From NCBI GenBank assembly GCA_964456925.1, contig CAYWCX010000001.1:1-64000 (forward strand): a DNA stretch of 64,000 bases, given 5' to 3'. A program made the translations under genes and the position numbers. Below are positions 45,504 through 52,585 of the stretch, one piece after another. This DNA comes from JBAZKK01 sp964456925. GTDB taxonomy: Bacteria; Omnitrophota; Gorgyraeia; Gygaellales; Profunditerraquicolaceae. The notes under the pieces were generated by a model that did not search any database, was not told the DNA's origin, and saw only the letters and a program-made list of their open reading frames with translations. Position 1 is the stretch's first letter, and each line of letters opens with the position of its first letter.

Positions 45504-45581
45504 TGGTCGGGGCGGACAGACTTGAACTGTCGACCTCTTGGTCCCGAACCAAGCGCTCTAGCCAAACTGAGCCACGCCCCG
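45504..45581 (-). tRNA. tRNA-Pro, anticodon CGG, CCA encoded
   Basis: The minus strand gives a complete cloverleaf: acceptor CGGGGCG / CGCCCCG, D-arm GCTC / GAGC, anticodon arm CTTGG / CCAAG around loop TTCGGGA (anticodon CGG, reads CCG), T-arm GACAG / CTGTC with TTCAAGT loop, and the discriminator A followed by an encoded CCA. It lies between ribE and repeat C2 and is downstream of the rib operon on the same strand. An apparent ORF over it (45320-45565) is spurious. Confidence 0.96.
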
Positions 45582-45651
45582 TTACAAAAATAATTGTTTA
45601 AATTAGTATAACAAAAATAAGGCGGGTGCGCAATCTTTAAGTTATGTTAAC

Positions 45652-46233
45652 TTAAGAAACCGCGGCGGCTTTTTTGGCGAGGATATCGAATTCGACATTA
45701 ACCAAGGCAGAAGGCTCCTTGAAACCCAATGTCGTGTTTTTTAAGGTGTGCGGTATAATATAAACGCTAAAAGTTGCGGACTTCTTTTCGGTAATAGTCA
45801 AGCTGATGCCGTCTAGCGCAATCGAGCCCTTTGGCAGAACAGAAGCGATAAACTTCGGCGGCACCGCAATCTCAAAACAGAGATTACTGTTCTCGTAACC
45901 CTTACGGCGTATCACTCCGAGACAATCCACATGCCCTAATACAAAATGCCCCGAGATTCTATCGCCGACCTTAAGCGGCCGTTCCAAATTTACCATCTCG
46001 CCTATTTTTAGCTTTCCGAGGTTGGTAAGTTTCAGGGTTTCGGGCATGACCTCAAAGCTCAAGGTATCCGCGGTTTTCTTTATTACCGTAAGGCAGGCGC
46101 CGTTAACTGCAATGCTGTCGCCTGTCCGGCTATCTTCCAAGACCTTGTCAGCCTTAATCTCCAGCAGCGTCACCCTTGCGGCAGGAGATATTCTTTCTAC
46201 TTTGCCTAACTCTTCGATAATGCCGCTAAACAT
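45652..46233 (-). CDS. ribE: Riboflavin synthase alpha chain
   Basis: 193 aa with two lumazine-binding repeats of about 95 residues; each has a VNGxCLTV/LDGxSLTI-type motif and GHFVLGHVD marks the second. It dismutates two 6,7-dimethyl-8-ribityllumazine to riboflavin. MFSGIIEELG is the typical start. It overlaps ribD by 8 nt and is the last enzyme gene of the riboswitch operon. Confidence 0.95.
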   Translation of the reverse strand: MFSGIIEELGKVERISPAARVTLLEIKADKVLEDSRTGDSIAVNGACLTVIKKTADTLSFEVMPETLKLTNLGKLKIGEMVNLERPLKVGDRISGHFVLGHVDCLGVIRRKGYENSNLCFEIAVPPKFIASVLPKGSIALDGISLTITEKKSATFSVYIIPHTLKNTTLGFKEPSALVNVEFDILAKKAAAVS

Positions 46234-47326
46234 ATCCCTCTACTAAAAAATCCTCTCCGATGCGTTTTAATTTAACGTCGCGAAGCCTGAATGCCTTATC
46301 GATACGGCCGATCCCGCGGCCCATTACGGCTCCGATGGCATCCCTGCCTCCGATAATCTTGGGGCTGATAAAAAATAAAACCTTATCCACCAGGCCTTCG
46401 TCAAATAGAGAGCCGATTAACGTCCCTCCGCCCTCTACTAGCATATTGGTTATCTCCAGCCGGGCGAGTTTTTTCATCATATCCTTGAGGTTTATCTGGC
46501 CCTCTTTTTCTTTCACCTCGAGTATCCTGGCCTTGCGGCCCAGAATCTCCCTGTTCTCGGTTTCCTGGCCGGATTTTACCGCTAAGGTTACTATTATAAC
46601 CGAACTGCTGCGGGAAAAAATTTCGGCGTCTTGCGGGGTACTTAACTGACTGTCTACGACGATTTTTACCGGCTGCATTTTGGAAAACCAGGCGTTTAGT
46701 TTGGGGTTATCGCGTAAAACGGTATTTACGCCTACGGCTACCGCATCGTAATCTGAACGGATGCGGTGGGCATAGCTCCTGGCCTTATCCGAGGTTATCC
46801 ATTTGGAATCGCCGCTGCGGGCGGCAATCCTGCCGTCAAGGGACTCTGCGACCTTGACCGTGACAAAGGGCATCTTCCTGGTAATATATTTTATAAAAAC
46901 TTCGTTGACCTTTCTAATCTCATCTTCCAGCAGCCCCAGATGAACTTTAATATTATGCTGCCGCAGGATCTCAACCCCCTTGCCGTTATTCAGCGGATTG
47001 GGGTCAATCATCCCCACAAAAACCTCTTTGATGCCGCTTTTAAGAATCCTGTCCACGCAGGGCGGGGTCTTGCCAAAATGCGTGCAGGGCTCCAGGGTAA
47101 CGTAAAGGGTTGCGCCGCGGGCCCTCTCCCCCGCTTCATCCAAAGCCGCGATTTCGGCATGGGGCAGGCCGGCTTTTTCGTGGTAACCCTTGGCAATAAC
47201 GCGGGAGTTTTTTACTATTACTGCGCCGACGAGGGGGTTGGGGCTGGTCCTGCCTTTTGCCTTAAGGGCAAGCCTCAAGGCCATCTTCATATGTTTTTCG
47301 TGAATATCCATAACCCTATTTGGCAT
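46226..47326 (-). CDS. ribD: Bifunctional riboflavin deaminase/reductase
   Basis: 366 aa. The N-terminal deaminase domain has HAEIAAL and the zinc site PCTHFGKTPPC; the C-terminal reductase domain (about 150-366) has VAESLDGRIA and VEGGGTL. It performs the second and third steps of the pyrimidine branch. The first ATG has an AGAGG ribosome-binding site 7 nt upstream inside the PHP gene; it overlaps that gene by 11 nt. Confidence 0.95.
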   Translation of the reverse strand: MPNRVMDIHEKHMKMALRLALKAKGRTSPNPLVGAVIVKNSRVIAKGYHEKAGLPHAEIAALDEAGERARGATLYVTLEPCTHFGKTPPCVDRILKSGIKEVFVGMIDPNPLNNGKGVEILRQHNIKVHLGLLEDEIRKVNEVFIKYITRKMPFVTVKVAESLDGRIAARSGDSKWITSDKARSYAHRIRSDYDAVAVGVNTVLRDNPKLNAWFSKMQPVKIVVDSQLSTPQDAEIFSRSSSVIIVTLAVKSGQETENREILGRKARILEVKEKEGQINLKDMMKKLARLEITNMLVEGGGTLIGSLFDEGLVDKVLFFISPKIIGGRDAIGAVMGRGIGRIDKAFRLRDVKLKRIGEDFLVEGYV

Positions 47327-48146
47327 TGTTTAACCTCTTGGTCTCTTTCAACTTCTCTACCAATACATAAGGTATCTTTATCGAACCTATCTGCGCTTCC
47401 GGCTTGGCGCTGCCGTGGCAGTCCGAACCTCCGGTAACCAATAGATTGTGCTCCCGGGCAAACCTCAGGTAAAAATTAAGCAGGGATTGGTTATGCTCGG
47501 GGTAATACGCCTCCAGCCCCTGCAGTCCCCAGTCTATACATTGCAGTATCAATTCATCGCGGGTGACGGTGTAAGGATGCGCCAGCACCGCAATACCGCC
47601 GTACTCCCTGATCAGGGCGATTGCCTGTTGAGGCGAATAGCGGAAACCGCAAACATAGGCGGGAGATTTATCGCCGATGTACCTCTGGAATGCCTCCTGG
47701 GTCGAGCCGACAATCCCCTTGCTTACCATTGCCCGCGCAATATGCAGCCTTCCGACCGTCCCCTGCCCGGCAAGCGCGAATACGTCCTCGGCATCCAATT
47801 GGACATCGGCGTCGCGCAACTTGCCGAGAATCTTATGTACTCTTTCAATGCGGTTAACCTTTAAGGAAGTAAGTTTTTCCCGCAGGGCTTTATTCTGGTA
47901 TTCGAGGAGATAACCCAGGATATGGATTTCGCTGCCTTCGTATTCCGCGGTCAATTCAATCCCGGGGATGACTTCGAGGTCCGTACCTTTTGCCGCCTCT
48001 AAGACAGGCCCGATACCTTCGACGGTATCGTGGTCCGCCACCGCAATCGCGGCGAGCTCAGTTTTAAGGGCTTCCCTTACGAGTTCTTCGGGGGTATAGG
48101 TACCGTCGGAAAAATAGGTGTGCAGGTGCAAATCAGCGGTCTTCAT
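47316..48146 (-). CDS. PHP-domain phosphoesterase in the riboflavin operon
   Basis: 276 aa. The PHP metal sites are intact: HLHTYFSDG (residues 7-15), ADHDTVEG, GIELTAEY, HPYTV and SDCHG. It resembles the TrpH/RNase AM (YciV) group, whose members remove phosphates from 3',5'-nucleotide bisphosphates and act on RNA ends. It lies between nusB and ribD (ATGA overlap with nusB), in the FMN-riboswitch transcription unit. The unassigned phosphatase step of riboflavin synthesis is one possible job, but this is inference. Confidence 0.85.
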   Translation of the reverse strand: MKTADLHLHTYFSDGTYTPEELVREALKTELAAIAVADHDTVEGIGPVLEAAKGTDLEVIPGIELTAEYEGSEIHILGYLLEYQNKALREKLTSLKVNRIERVHKILGKLRDADVQLDAEDVFALAGQGTVGRLHIARAMVSKGIVGSTQEAFQRYIGDKSPAYVCGFRYSPQQAIALIREYGGIAVLAHPYTVTRDELILQCIDWGLQGLEAYYPEHNQSLLNFYLRFAREHNLLVTGGSDCHGSAKPEAQIGSIKIPYVLVEKLKETKRLNNAK

Positions 48147-48559
48147 ACCTTCTTATCTGTCTTGACCTTGTCCAAGATGCCATTAACGAACTTGGCGGCT
48201 TCGATACCGGAGTATTTCTTCGCCAGCTCAATGGCTTCATTAATGGAAACCTTGGGCGGGATATCGCTACGGAAGAGAAGTTCGTAACTGGCCAAACGCA
48301 GGATATTCCTGTCCACCACCGCCATACGGTTAACCTGCCAGTTGCTGGCATATTGTGCGATTTTCTCGTCGATATCCTTAATATTGGCGACAGCGCCCTT
48401 AACGAGGTCGGCGGTAAAAGCCTTGACGTCATCAGCTACCGCTTTCTCCTGGGTCTGCCAGAGGTTGCTTAAGACGGCCTCGCAATCCTTACCCTCGGTG
48501 ATATCCATCTGGTAAAGAAGTTGCAGCGCGAATTCGCGCGCCTGGGTACGTTTACGCAT
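48143..48559 (-). CDS. nusB: Transcription antitermination factor NusB
   Basis: 138 aa all-helical protein that binds boxA with NusE in rRNA antitermination. The N-terminal RKRTQAREFALQLLYQMDI-like stretch (here TQAREFALQLLYQ) and the C-terminal DIPPKVSINEAIELAKKYSG region are conserved. ribH-nusB adjacency is common. It follows ribH by 0 nt. Confidence 0.94.
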   Translation of the reverse strand: MRKRTQAREFALQLLYQMDITEGKDCEAVLSNLWQTQEKAVADDVKAFTADLVKGAVANIKDIDEKIAQYASNWQVNRMAVVDRNILRLASYELLFRSDIPPKVSINEAIELAKKYSGIEAAKFVNGILDKVKTDKKV

Positions 48560-49027
48560 TTATTTGACCTTCTCGATAAGGTTAGCCATCTCAATGGCAT
48601 TCAGGGCGGCATCGCGGCCCTTATTGCCGTCTTTGGTTCCGGCGCGCTCAATAGCCTGTTCAATGGTATCGGCGGTAATCACCCCGAAGATGACCGGTAA
48701 TCCGCTCTCCTGCGAAACCCGCGCTACTCCTTTTGATACCTCGGAGGCGATATATTCGAAATGCGGGGTTGCTCCGCGTATCACCGTGCCCAGACATATC
48801 AGGGCGTCATAGGATTTGGACTTTGCAAGTTTTGCCACTACGGTCGGAATCTCAAATGCGCCGGGGACCCAGGTAACCGAAAGCCCGCCCTCCTCTGCGC
48901 CGTGGCGGATGAGGGTATCAATGCAGCCGTCGACCAGTTCCTTGGTAATAAAATCGTTAAAGCGGGATGCCACAATCGCAAACCTCTTACCCTTGGCAAT
49001 CAGATTGCCTTCAATTACTTTTACCAT
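48560..49027 (-). CDS. ribH: 6,7-dimethyl-8-ribityllumazine synthase
   Basis: 155 aa. It condenses ribityl-aminouracil with dihydroxybutanone phosphate. The SRFNDFITKELVDG substrate-binding stretch, VPGAFEIP, ICLGTVIRGATPHFEYI and the AIERAGTKDGNKG motifs are those of the icosahedral/pentameric enzyme. It begins with a GGAGGAAGGT ribosome-binding site, 33 nt after ribBA. Confidence 0.95.
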   Translation of the reverse strand: MVKVIEGNLIAKGKRFAIVASRFNDFITKELVDGCIDTLIRHGAEEGGLSVTWVPGAFEIPTVVAKLAKSKSYDALICLGTVIRGATPHFEYIASEVSKGVARVSQESGLPVIFGVITADTIEQAIERAGTKDGNKGRDAALNAIEMANLIEKVK

Positions 49028-49060
49028 ACCTTCCTCCTTTTTATCTGGGGATAACCGTCC

Positions 49061-50269
49061 CTAAATATTTAAATCGTGGCCGAGTTTTTCCTTTTTGGTC
49101 TTGAGATACTGATAGTTGGCCTTATTCGGCTCCACCTCCAAAGGAACGCGCTCCACGACCTTTAGATTATAACCTTCCAACCCTACAATCTTGCGCGGAT
49201 TATTGGTAAGAAGACGGATATTTTTTAATCCCAGGTCTGCCAGGATCTGGGCACCGATGCCGTAATCCCGCAGGTCCGGCTGATATCCCAGGGCTTCGTT
49301 CGCCTGCACCGTATCCAGTCCGTTATCCTGCAGGTTATAGGCGCGGATTTTATCAATCAATCCGATTCCGCGGCCCTCCTGGCTCATATAGAGGATTACC
49401 CCTTTTTTCTCTTTCCCGATAATCTGCATTGCCTTCTTTAATTGCCTGCCGCAGTCGCAACGCAAAGAACCAAAAACGTCTCCGGTAAGGCACTCCGAAT
49501 GCACCCGCACCAGGACCGCCTCTTCACCCCAGTTCCCCATCGTAAGCGCCGCGTGTATCTCATTCTTGATGAGGTCGCGGTAGAGGATAAACCGGTAGTT
49601 ACCGAACTCCGTAGGCAGGGTAGTTTCTGAAATTCTTTCAACAAGCCTTTCAGAGCGCCGGCGGTATTCGATGAGGTCGGCGATAGAACAAATCTTAAGC
49701 TGATGCCTTTGGGAAAATTCCAGAAGCTGGGGTAAGCGCGACATCGTACCGTCATCGTTCATAATCTCGCAGATTACCCCTGCCGGATACAGCCCGACCA
49801 GTTTCATCAGGTCTATGGTGGCTTCGGTATGCCCGGCGCGCACCAGTACCCCGCCCTTGCGGGCCTTGAGCGGAAAAATATGGCCCGGCCGCACCAAATC
49901 TTCGGGCTTGGTATCGGGGTTAATCAGGACCTCGATGGTGCGGGCGCGGTCCTGGGCAGAAATACCGGTGGTAATCCCACGTGCGGCATCCACTGAAATC
50001 ATCCAGGCAGTAGAAAAAGGGTCTTTTTTATGCGAGGGTTCGCTGCCGTTTAACATCGGCTGCAGCGCCAGTAACCTCAACCTCCCTTCCTCCATAGGCA
50101 TACAGATAAGCCCGCGGCCAAACTTCGCCATGAAGTTAATATCCTGCGGCCGTATGAATGAAGAAGCCATTACCAGGTCGCCTTCATTTTCGCGGTCCTC
50201 GTCATCAACCACAATGACCATTTTGCCTTTTTTTAAATCTTCCAAAATTTGCGGAATCGTATTGAACAT
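49061..50269 (-). CDS. ribBA: Bifunctional 3,4-dihydroxy-2-butanone-4-phosphate synthase/GTP cyclohydrolase II
   Basis: 402 aa. The N-terminal RibB domain has DDEDRENEGDL and the C-terminal RibA domain has the zinc-binding CLTGDVFGSLRCDCG and GRGIGL motifs, so both entry reactions of the pathway are present. The ATG at 50269 is preceded by GAGAGGG just after the riboswitch terminator. First gene of the operon ribBA-ribH-nusB-PHP-ribD-ribE. Confidence 0.96.
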   Translation of the reverse strand: MFNTIPQILEDLKKGKMVIVVDDEDRENEGDLVMASSFIRPQDINFMAKFGRGLICMPMEEGRLRLLALQPMLNGSEPSHKKDPFSTAWMISVDAARGITTGISAQDRARTIEVLINPDTKPEDLVRPGHIFPLKARKGGVLVRAGHTEATIDLMKLVGLYPAGVICEIMNDDGTMSRLPQLLEFSQRHQLKICSIADLIEYRRRSERLVERISETTLPTEFGNYRFILYRDLIKNEIHAALTMGNWGEEAVLVRVHSECLTGDVFGSLRCDCGRQLKKAMQIIGKEKKGVILYMSQEGRGIGLIDKIRAYNLQDNGLDTVQANEALGYQPDLRDYGIGAQILADLGLKNIRLLTNNPRKIVGLEGYNLKVVERVPLEVEPNKANYQYLKTKKEKLGHDLNI

Positions 50270-50285
50270 AAGAATTACCCTCTCA

Positions 50286-50460
50286 ACAAAAAACCCGAAG
50301 AGACAATCTTCGGGTAAATAAACACTGCGCCTTTAATCTCCTCCCCTCTGGACTTTACCATCGGCTCTGGAATTTCGCCAGATCTACCCCTGCTGTTTTC
50401 AAGCAGCGGGGGCTCGCGGGCTTAACCGCCGGTCAGGAATTCCACCTTGCCCCGAAGATT
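50286..50460 (-). promoter_or_regulatory. FMN riboswitch (RFN element) with intrinsic terminator
   Basis: The minus strand between the rib promoter and ribBA carries the conserved RFN core, with the GGGGCAAGGTGGAATTCC, GACCGGCGGT, AGCCCGCGAGC, GATCTGGCGAAATTCCAG, GCCGATGGTAAAGTCC and final GAGGAGATT segments (aptamer about 50460-50335). The P1 stem is AATCT / AGATT. Downstream is an intrinsic terminator, ACCCGAAGA / TCTTCGGGT (50315-50307 and 50301-50293) with a T-run to 50286. The aptamer 5' strand AATCTTCGGG (50460-50451) is perfectly complementary to CCCGAAGATT (50314-50305), so it can serve as the antiterminator. FMN would favour termination. Confidence 0.95.
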
Positions 50461-50471
50461 AACGTAAAGTT

Positions 50472-50499
50472 ATTTTAACAGAAAATCCCTTCTTGTCAA
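50472..50499 (-). promoter_or_regulatory. Promoter of the rib operon
   Basis: TTGACA (50499-50494), 16-nt spacer, TAAAAT (50477-50472) on the minus strand. The -35 box overlaps that of the divergent cinA promoter. Confidence 0.65.
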
Positions 50500-50521
50500 T
50501 AACTTTAAAATCTCTTATAAT
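50493..50521 (+). promoter_or_regulatory. Promoter of cinA-thpR
   Basis: TTGTCA (50493-50498), 17-nt spacer, TATAAT (50516-50521). The predicted transcription start falls at about the A of the cinA ATG (50528). Confidence 0.7.
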
Positions 50522-50527
50522 AAACCT

Positions 50528-50995
50528 ATGCAAAACCCCACCCGGCAAATCCACAGGTTGTTATCGGAAAAAAGAAAAACCCTGGCTATTGCCGAATCCT
50601 GTACCGGCGGCCTCGTCTCTCACCTTATCACCCGGAACCCCGGCAGTTCAAGATATTTCCTCTGCGGCGTGGTTGCCTACAGCAATCGCGCAAAGGAGCT
50701 CTTTCTGAAGATGCCGCACCGCCTCATTGCTAAGAAAGGTGCGGTCTCGGGGGAGGTAGCGCTTGGGATGGCGGTGAATATCCGTAAACTCATTAAAGCT
50801 GACTTCGGCATCGCTATTACCGGTATTGCCGGGCCCACCGGCGCCACCCCCCATAAACCAACAGGCACGGTATTTATTGCCCTCTCAAGCAAAAAACAAA
50901 ACCTCTGCCGTAAATTTATCTTCCGGGGCAGCCGCAGCGAGGTCAAAAAAAGAGCTGCCTTGAAATCCTTAGAACTCCTTAAGGGCATCGTTTGA
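50528..50995 (+). CDS. cinA: CinA C-terminal domain protein (NMN amidohydrolase family)
   Basis: 155 aa, consisting only of the C-terminal CinA/PncC domain; the N-terminal molybdopterin-binding-like part is absent. The AESCTGG motif with the catalytic Ser (about 22-28) and GIAGPTGAT are intact. Such proteins deamidate nicotinamide mononucleotide in pyridine-nucleotide recycling. Its mRNA is predicted to be leaderless. It overlaps or abuts thpR; in other genomes the pair is commonly found next to pgsA and recA. Confidence 0.9.
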   Translation: MQNPTRQIHRLLSEKRKTLAIAESCTGGLVSHLITRNPGSSRYFLCGVVAYSNRAKELFLKMPHRLIAKKGAVSGEVALGMAVNIRKLIKADFGIAITGIAGPTGATPHKPTGTVFIALSSKKQNLCRKFIFRGSRSEVKKRAALKSLELLKGIV

Positions 50996-50997
50996 GC

Positions 50998-51570
50998 ATG
51001 CGCGCCTTCATTGCCATAGAACTTCCGAAAGAAATCAGTGATTATTTAAGCCGCCTGCAGGACAAACTCAAAACCACGGGAGCGGACGTAAAATGGGTCG
51101 AGCCCGACAACATCCATCTCACCCTGAAATTCCTCGGTGAAATTACCGAGGCGCAATCAAAAGAAATTATTAAAATTATGGAAGATACCTGCGGTATTAA
51201 TCCTGCTTTTGATATCGCCTTGGGGGGCTTGGGGGCATTCCCCAGGATAACCTCTCCCCGCGTAATCTGGGTGGGGATCGATGCGGGGCGTGATGAGGCC
51301 GGCAAAATAGCGCAGGAACTGGAAGATAAAATCTCGGGCCTAGGGATAGCGAAAGAAAAAAAAGAATTCTCGGCGCACCTGACTATCGCAAGGACGCGGT
51401 CGGCGTTCAATATAACCGCCCTTATTCAGGATTTGAAAAATCTGGCAGGGATAATGCCGGAGCAAAATTTGCGGTTTAAGGCCTCGCGAATCTCGCTGAT
51501 TAAAAGTACCCTCACCCCCAAAGGCCCGCTCTACGAGACCTTAAGGGAAATCAGCCTTAAAACTGCCTGA
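50998..51570 (+). CDS. thpR: 2'-5' RNA ligase/cyclic phosphodiesterase family protein
   Basis: 190 aa from the ATG at 50998, giving the usual MRAFIAIELP N-terminus; a TTG at 50992 is possible. The two HxTx motifs of the 2H phosphoesterase superfamily are present (HLTLKFLG and HLTIART). The family cleaves or joins 2'-5' linkages and opens 2',3'-cyclic phosphate ends; the biological substrate is unclear. Its 3' end overlaps the convergent pgpA by 40 bp. Confidence 0.9.
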   Translation: MRAFIAIELPKEISDYLSRLQDKLKTTGADVKWVEPDNIHLTLKFLGEITEAQSKEIIKIMEDTCGINPAFDIALGGLGAFPRITSPRVIWVGIDAGRDEAGKIAQELEDKISGLGIAKEKKEFSAHLTIARTRSAFNITALIQDLKNLAGIMPEQNLRFKASRISLIKSTLTPKGPLYETLREISLKTA

Positions 51571-51998
51571 AGTATAATATTGGCGTATAATCCGGCGACA
51601 ATATCGTCGAGCATGATGCCGGCGCTCCCCGATAAATGCTGCAGCCTGTTGCAAGGGTAGGGCTTGGCGATGTCAAAAATCCTGAATAACACCAGGCCCG
51701 AAAGCGCTATCCTTATATTATAAGGTAAGAACAACAACGCCGTAAGCATCCCGGCCACTTCGTCTATCACGATGCGGCGGGAATCTTTCCGGTCAAAGGC
51801 CCGCTCCGCCCTCCCCGAAACCGCAAATCCCGCAAACAGCATGAAAGCGGTAATCAGAACATACCAGGCGCTGCGATTACCCACGAGAAGAAATATCAAA
51901 AGCCCCGCAATGCTGGCAGCGGTGCCCGGCATCAACGGAAGGTAACCTAACCCGAAAAAGGTAGCGATAATTTTAATCAGGGGGGCGGGCCTCTCCAT
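51531..51998 (-). CDS. pgpA: Phosphatidylglycerophosphatase A
   Basis: 155 aa from the ATG at 51998; a TTG at 52019 would overlap pgsA. The motifs GLGYLPLMPGT, VIDEVAGM, FDIAKPYP and GIMLDDIVAG with the metal-binding Asp residues match PgpA, an integral membrane enzyme that removes the phosphate of PGP to give phosphatidylglycerol. It is directly after pgsA, so the two last steps of PG synthesis are together. Confidence 0.92.
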   Translation of the reverse strand: MERPAPLIKIIATFFGLGYLPLMPGTAASIAGLLIFLLVGNRSAWYVLITAFMLFAGFAVSGRAERAFDRKDSRRIVIDEVAGMLTALLFLPYNIRIALSGLVLFRIFDIAKPYPCNRLQHLSGSAGIMLDDIVAGLYANIILQAVLRLISLKVS

Positions 51999-52005
51999 AT
52001 CAGGA

Positions 52006-52584
52006 CTAGAATTTAGCAATGACCCTGCGGTTTTCCCAGAGATACGAAAGCCCGGAATAAAGGGTGAGTATTACGGTAAGGAGCATCAGGATATAAATAC
52101 TTTCGCTGAATAACCTCTCCCAGGAGGGGTTCCAGGTGAAGAATGCCAGCATCACTTCTTTGAGCACGATAAACAAAAGGATAAAGAAAATCACCGCCAT
52201 CTGGGAAAATGTTTTATGTTTACCGGCCTTGCCGGCGGACAACACCTTGCCTTTATTGAGCGCAAAGAGCCGAAGCGAGGTAATCAGGATCTCCCGCGCG
52301 ATAATAATCACGAACATCCAGGCATCGATGAGCTGCATCTGCACGAATGCCGCAAATGCCGCCAGGACCAGGATCTTGTCCGCAATGGGGTCCATGAACC
52401 TGCCGAAATCCGTAACCATGTTCCTCCTTTGCGCAATCCTGCCGTCAAAAAAATCCGAAAGCGCGGCAAAGATAAAAATCAACAGGCTCAGCGCCTTTGC
52501 CCAGGGTCCGCGGCAAAAAAGAAAAAACATAAAGACAAAGGTCAGGACAATCCTCAATAACGTAAGCCGGTTAGCGATATTCAT
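52006..52584 (-). CDS. pgsA: CDP-diacylglycerol--glycerol-3-phosphate 3-phosphatidyltransferase
   Basis: 192 aa. The CDP-alcohol phosphatidyltransferase motif is SDFFDGRIAQ...G...D...D with all Asp residues, but the normal DGxxAR has Gln in place of Arg (DGRIAQ). Six hydrophobic segments follow. The ATG at 52584 comes right after the rimO stop and has a GGGGGAGG ribosome-binding site; longer readings to 52752 lie inside rimO. It makes phosphatidylglycerophosphate. Confidence 0.9.
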   Translation of the reverse strand: MNIANRLTLLRIVLTFVFMFFLFCRGPWAKALSLLIFIFAALSDFFDGRIAQRRNMVTDFGRFMDPIADKILVLAAFAAFVQMQLIDAWMFVIIIAREILITSLRLFALNKGKVLSAGKAGKHKTFSQMAVIFFILLFIVLKEVMLAFFTWNPSWERLFSESIYILMLLTVILTLYSGLSYLWENRRVIAKF

Positions 52585-52585
52585 C

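Noticed and set aside
45320..45565. 81-codon frame across tRNA-Pro and repeat C2
   Set aside because: It translates through a tRNA and a palindromic repeat, a well-known type of false gene call.
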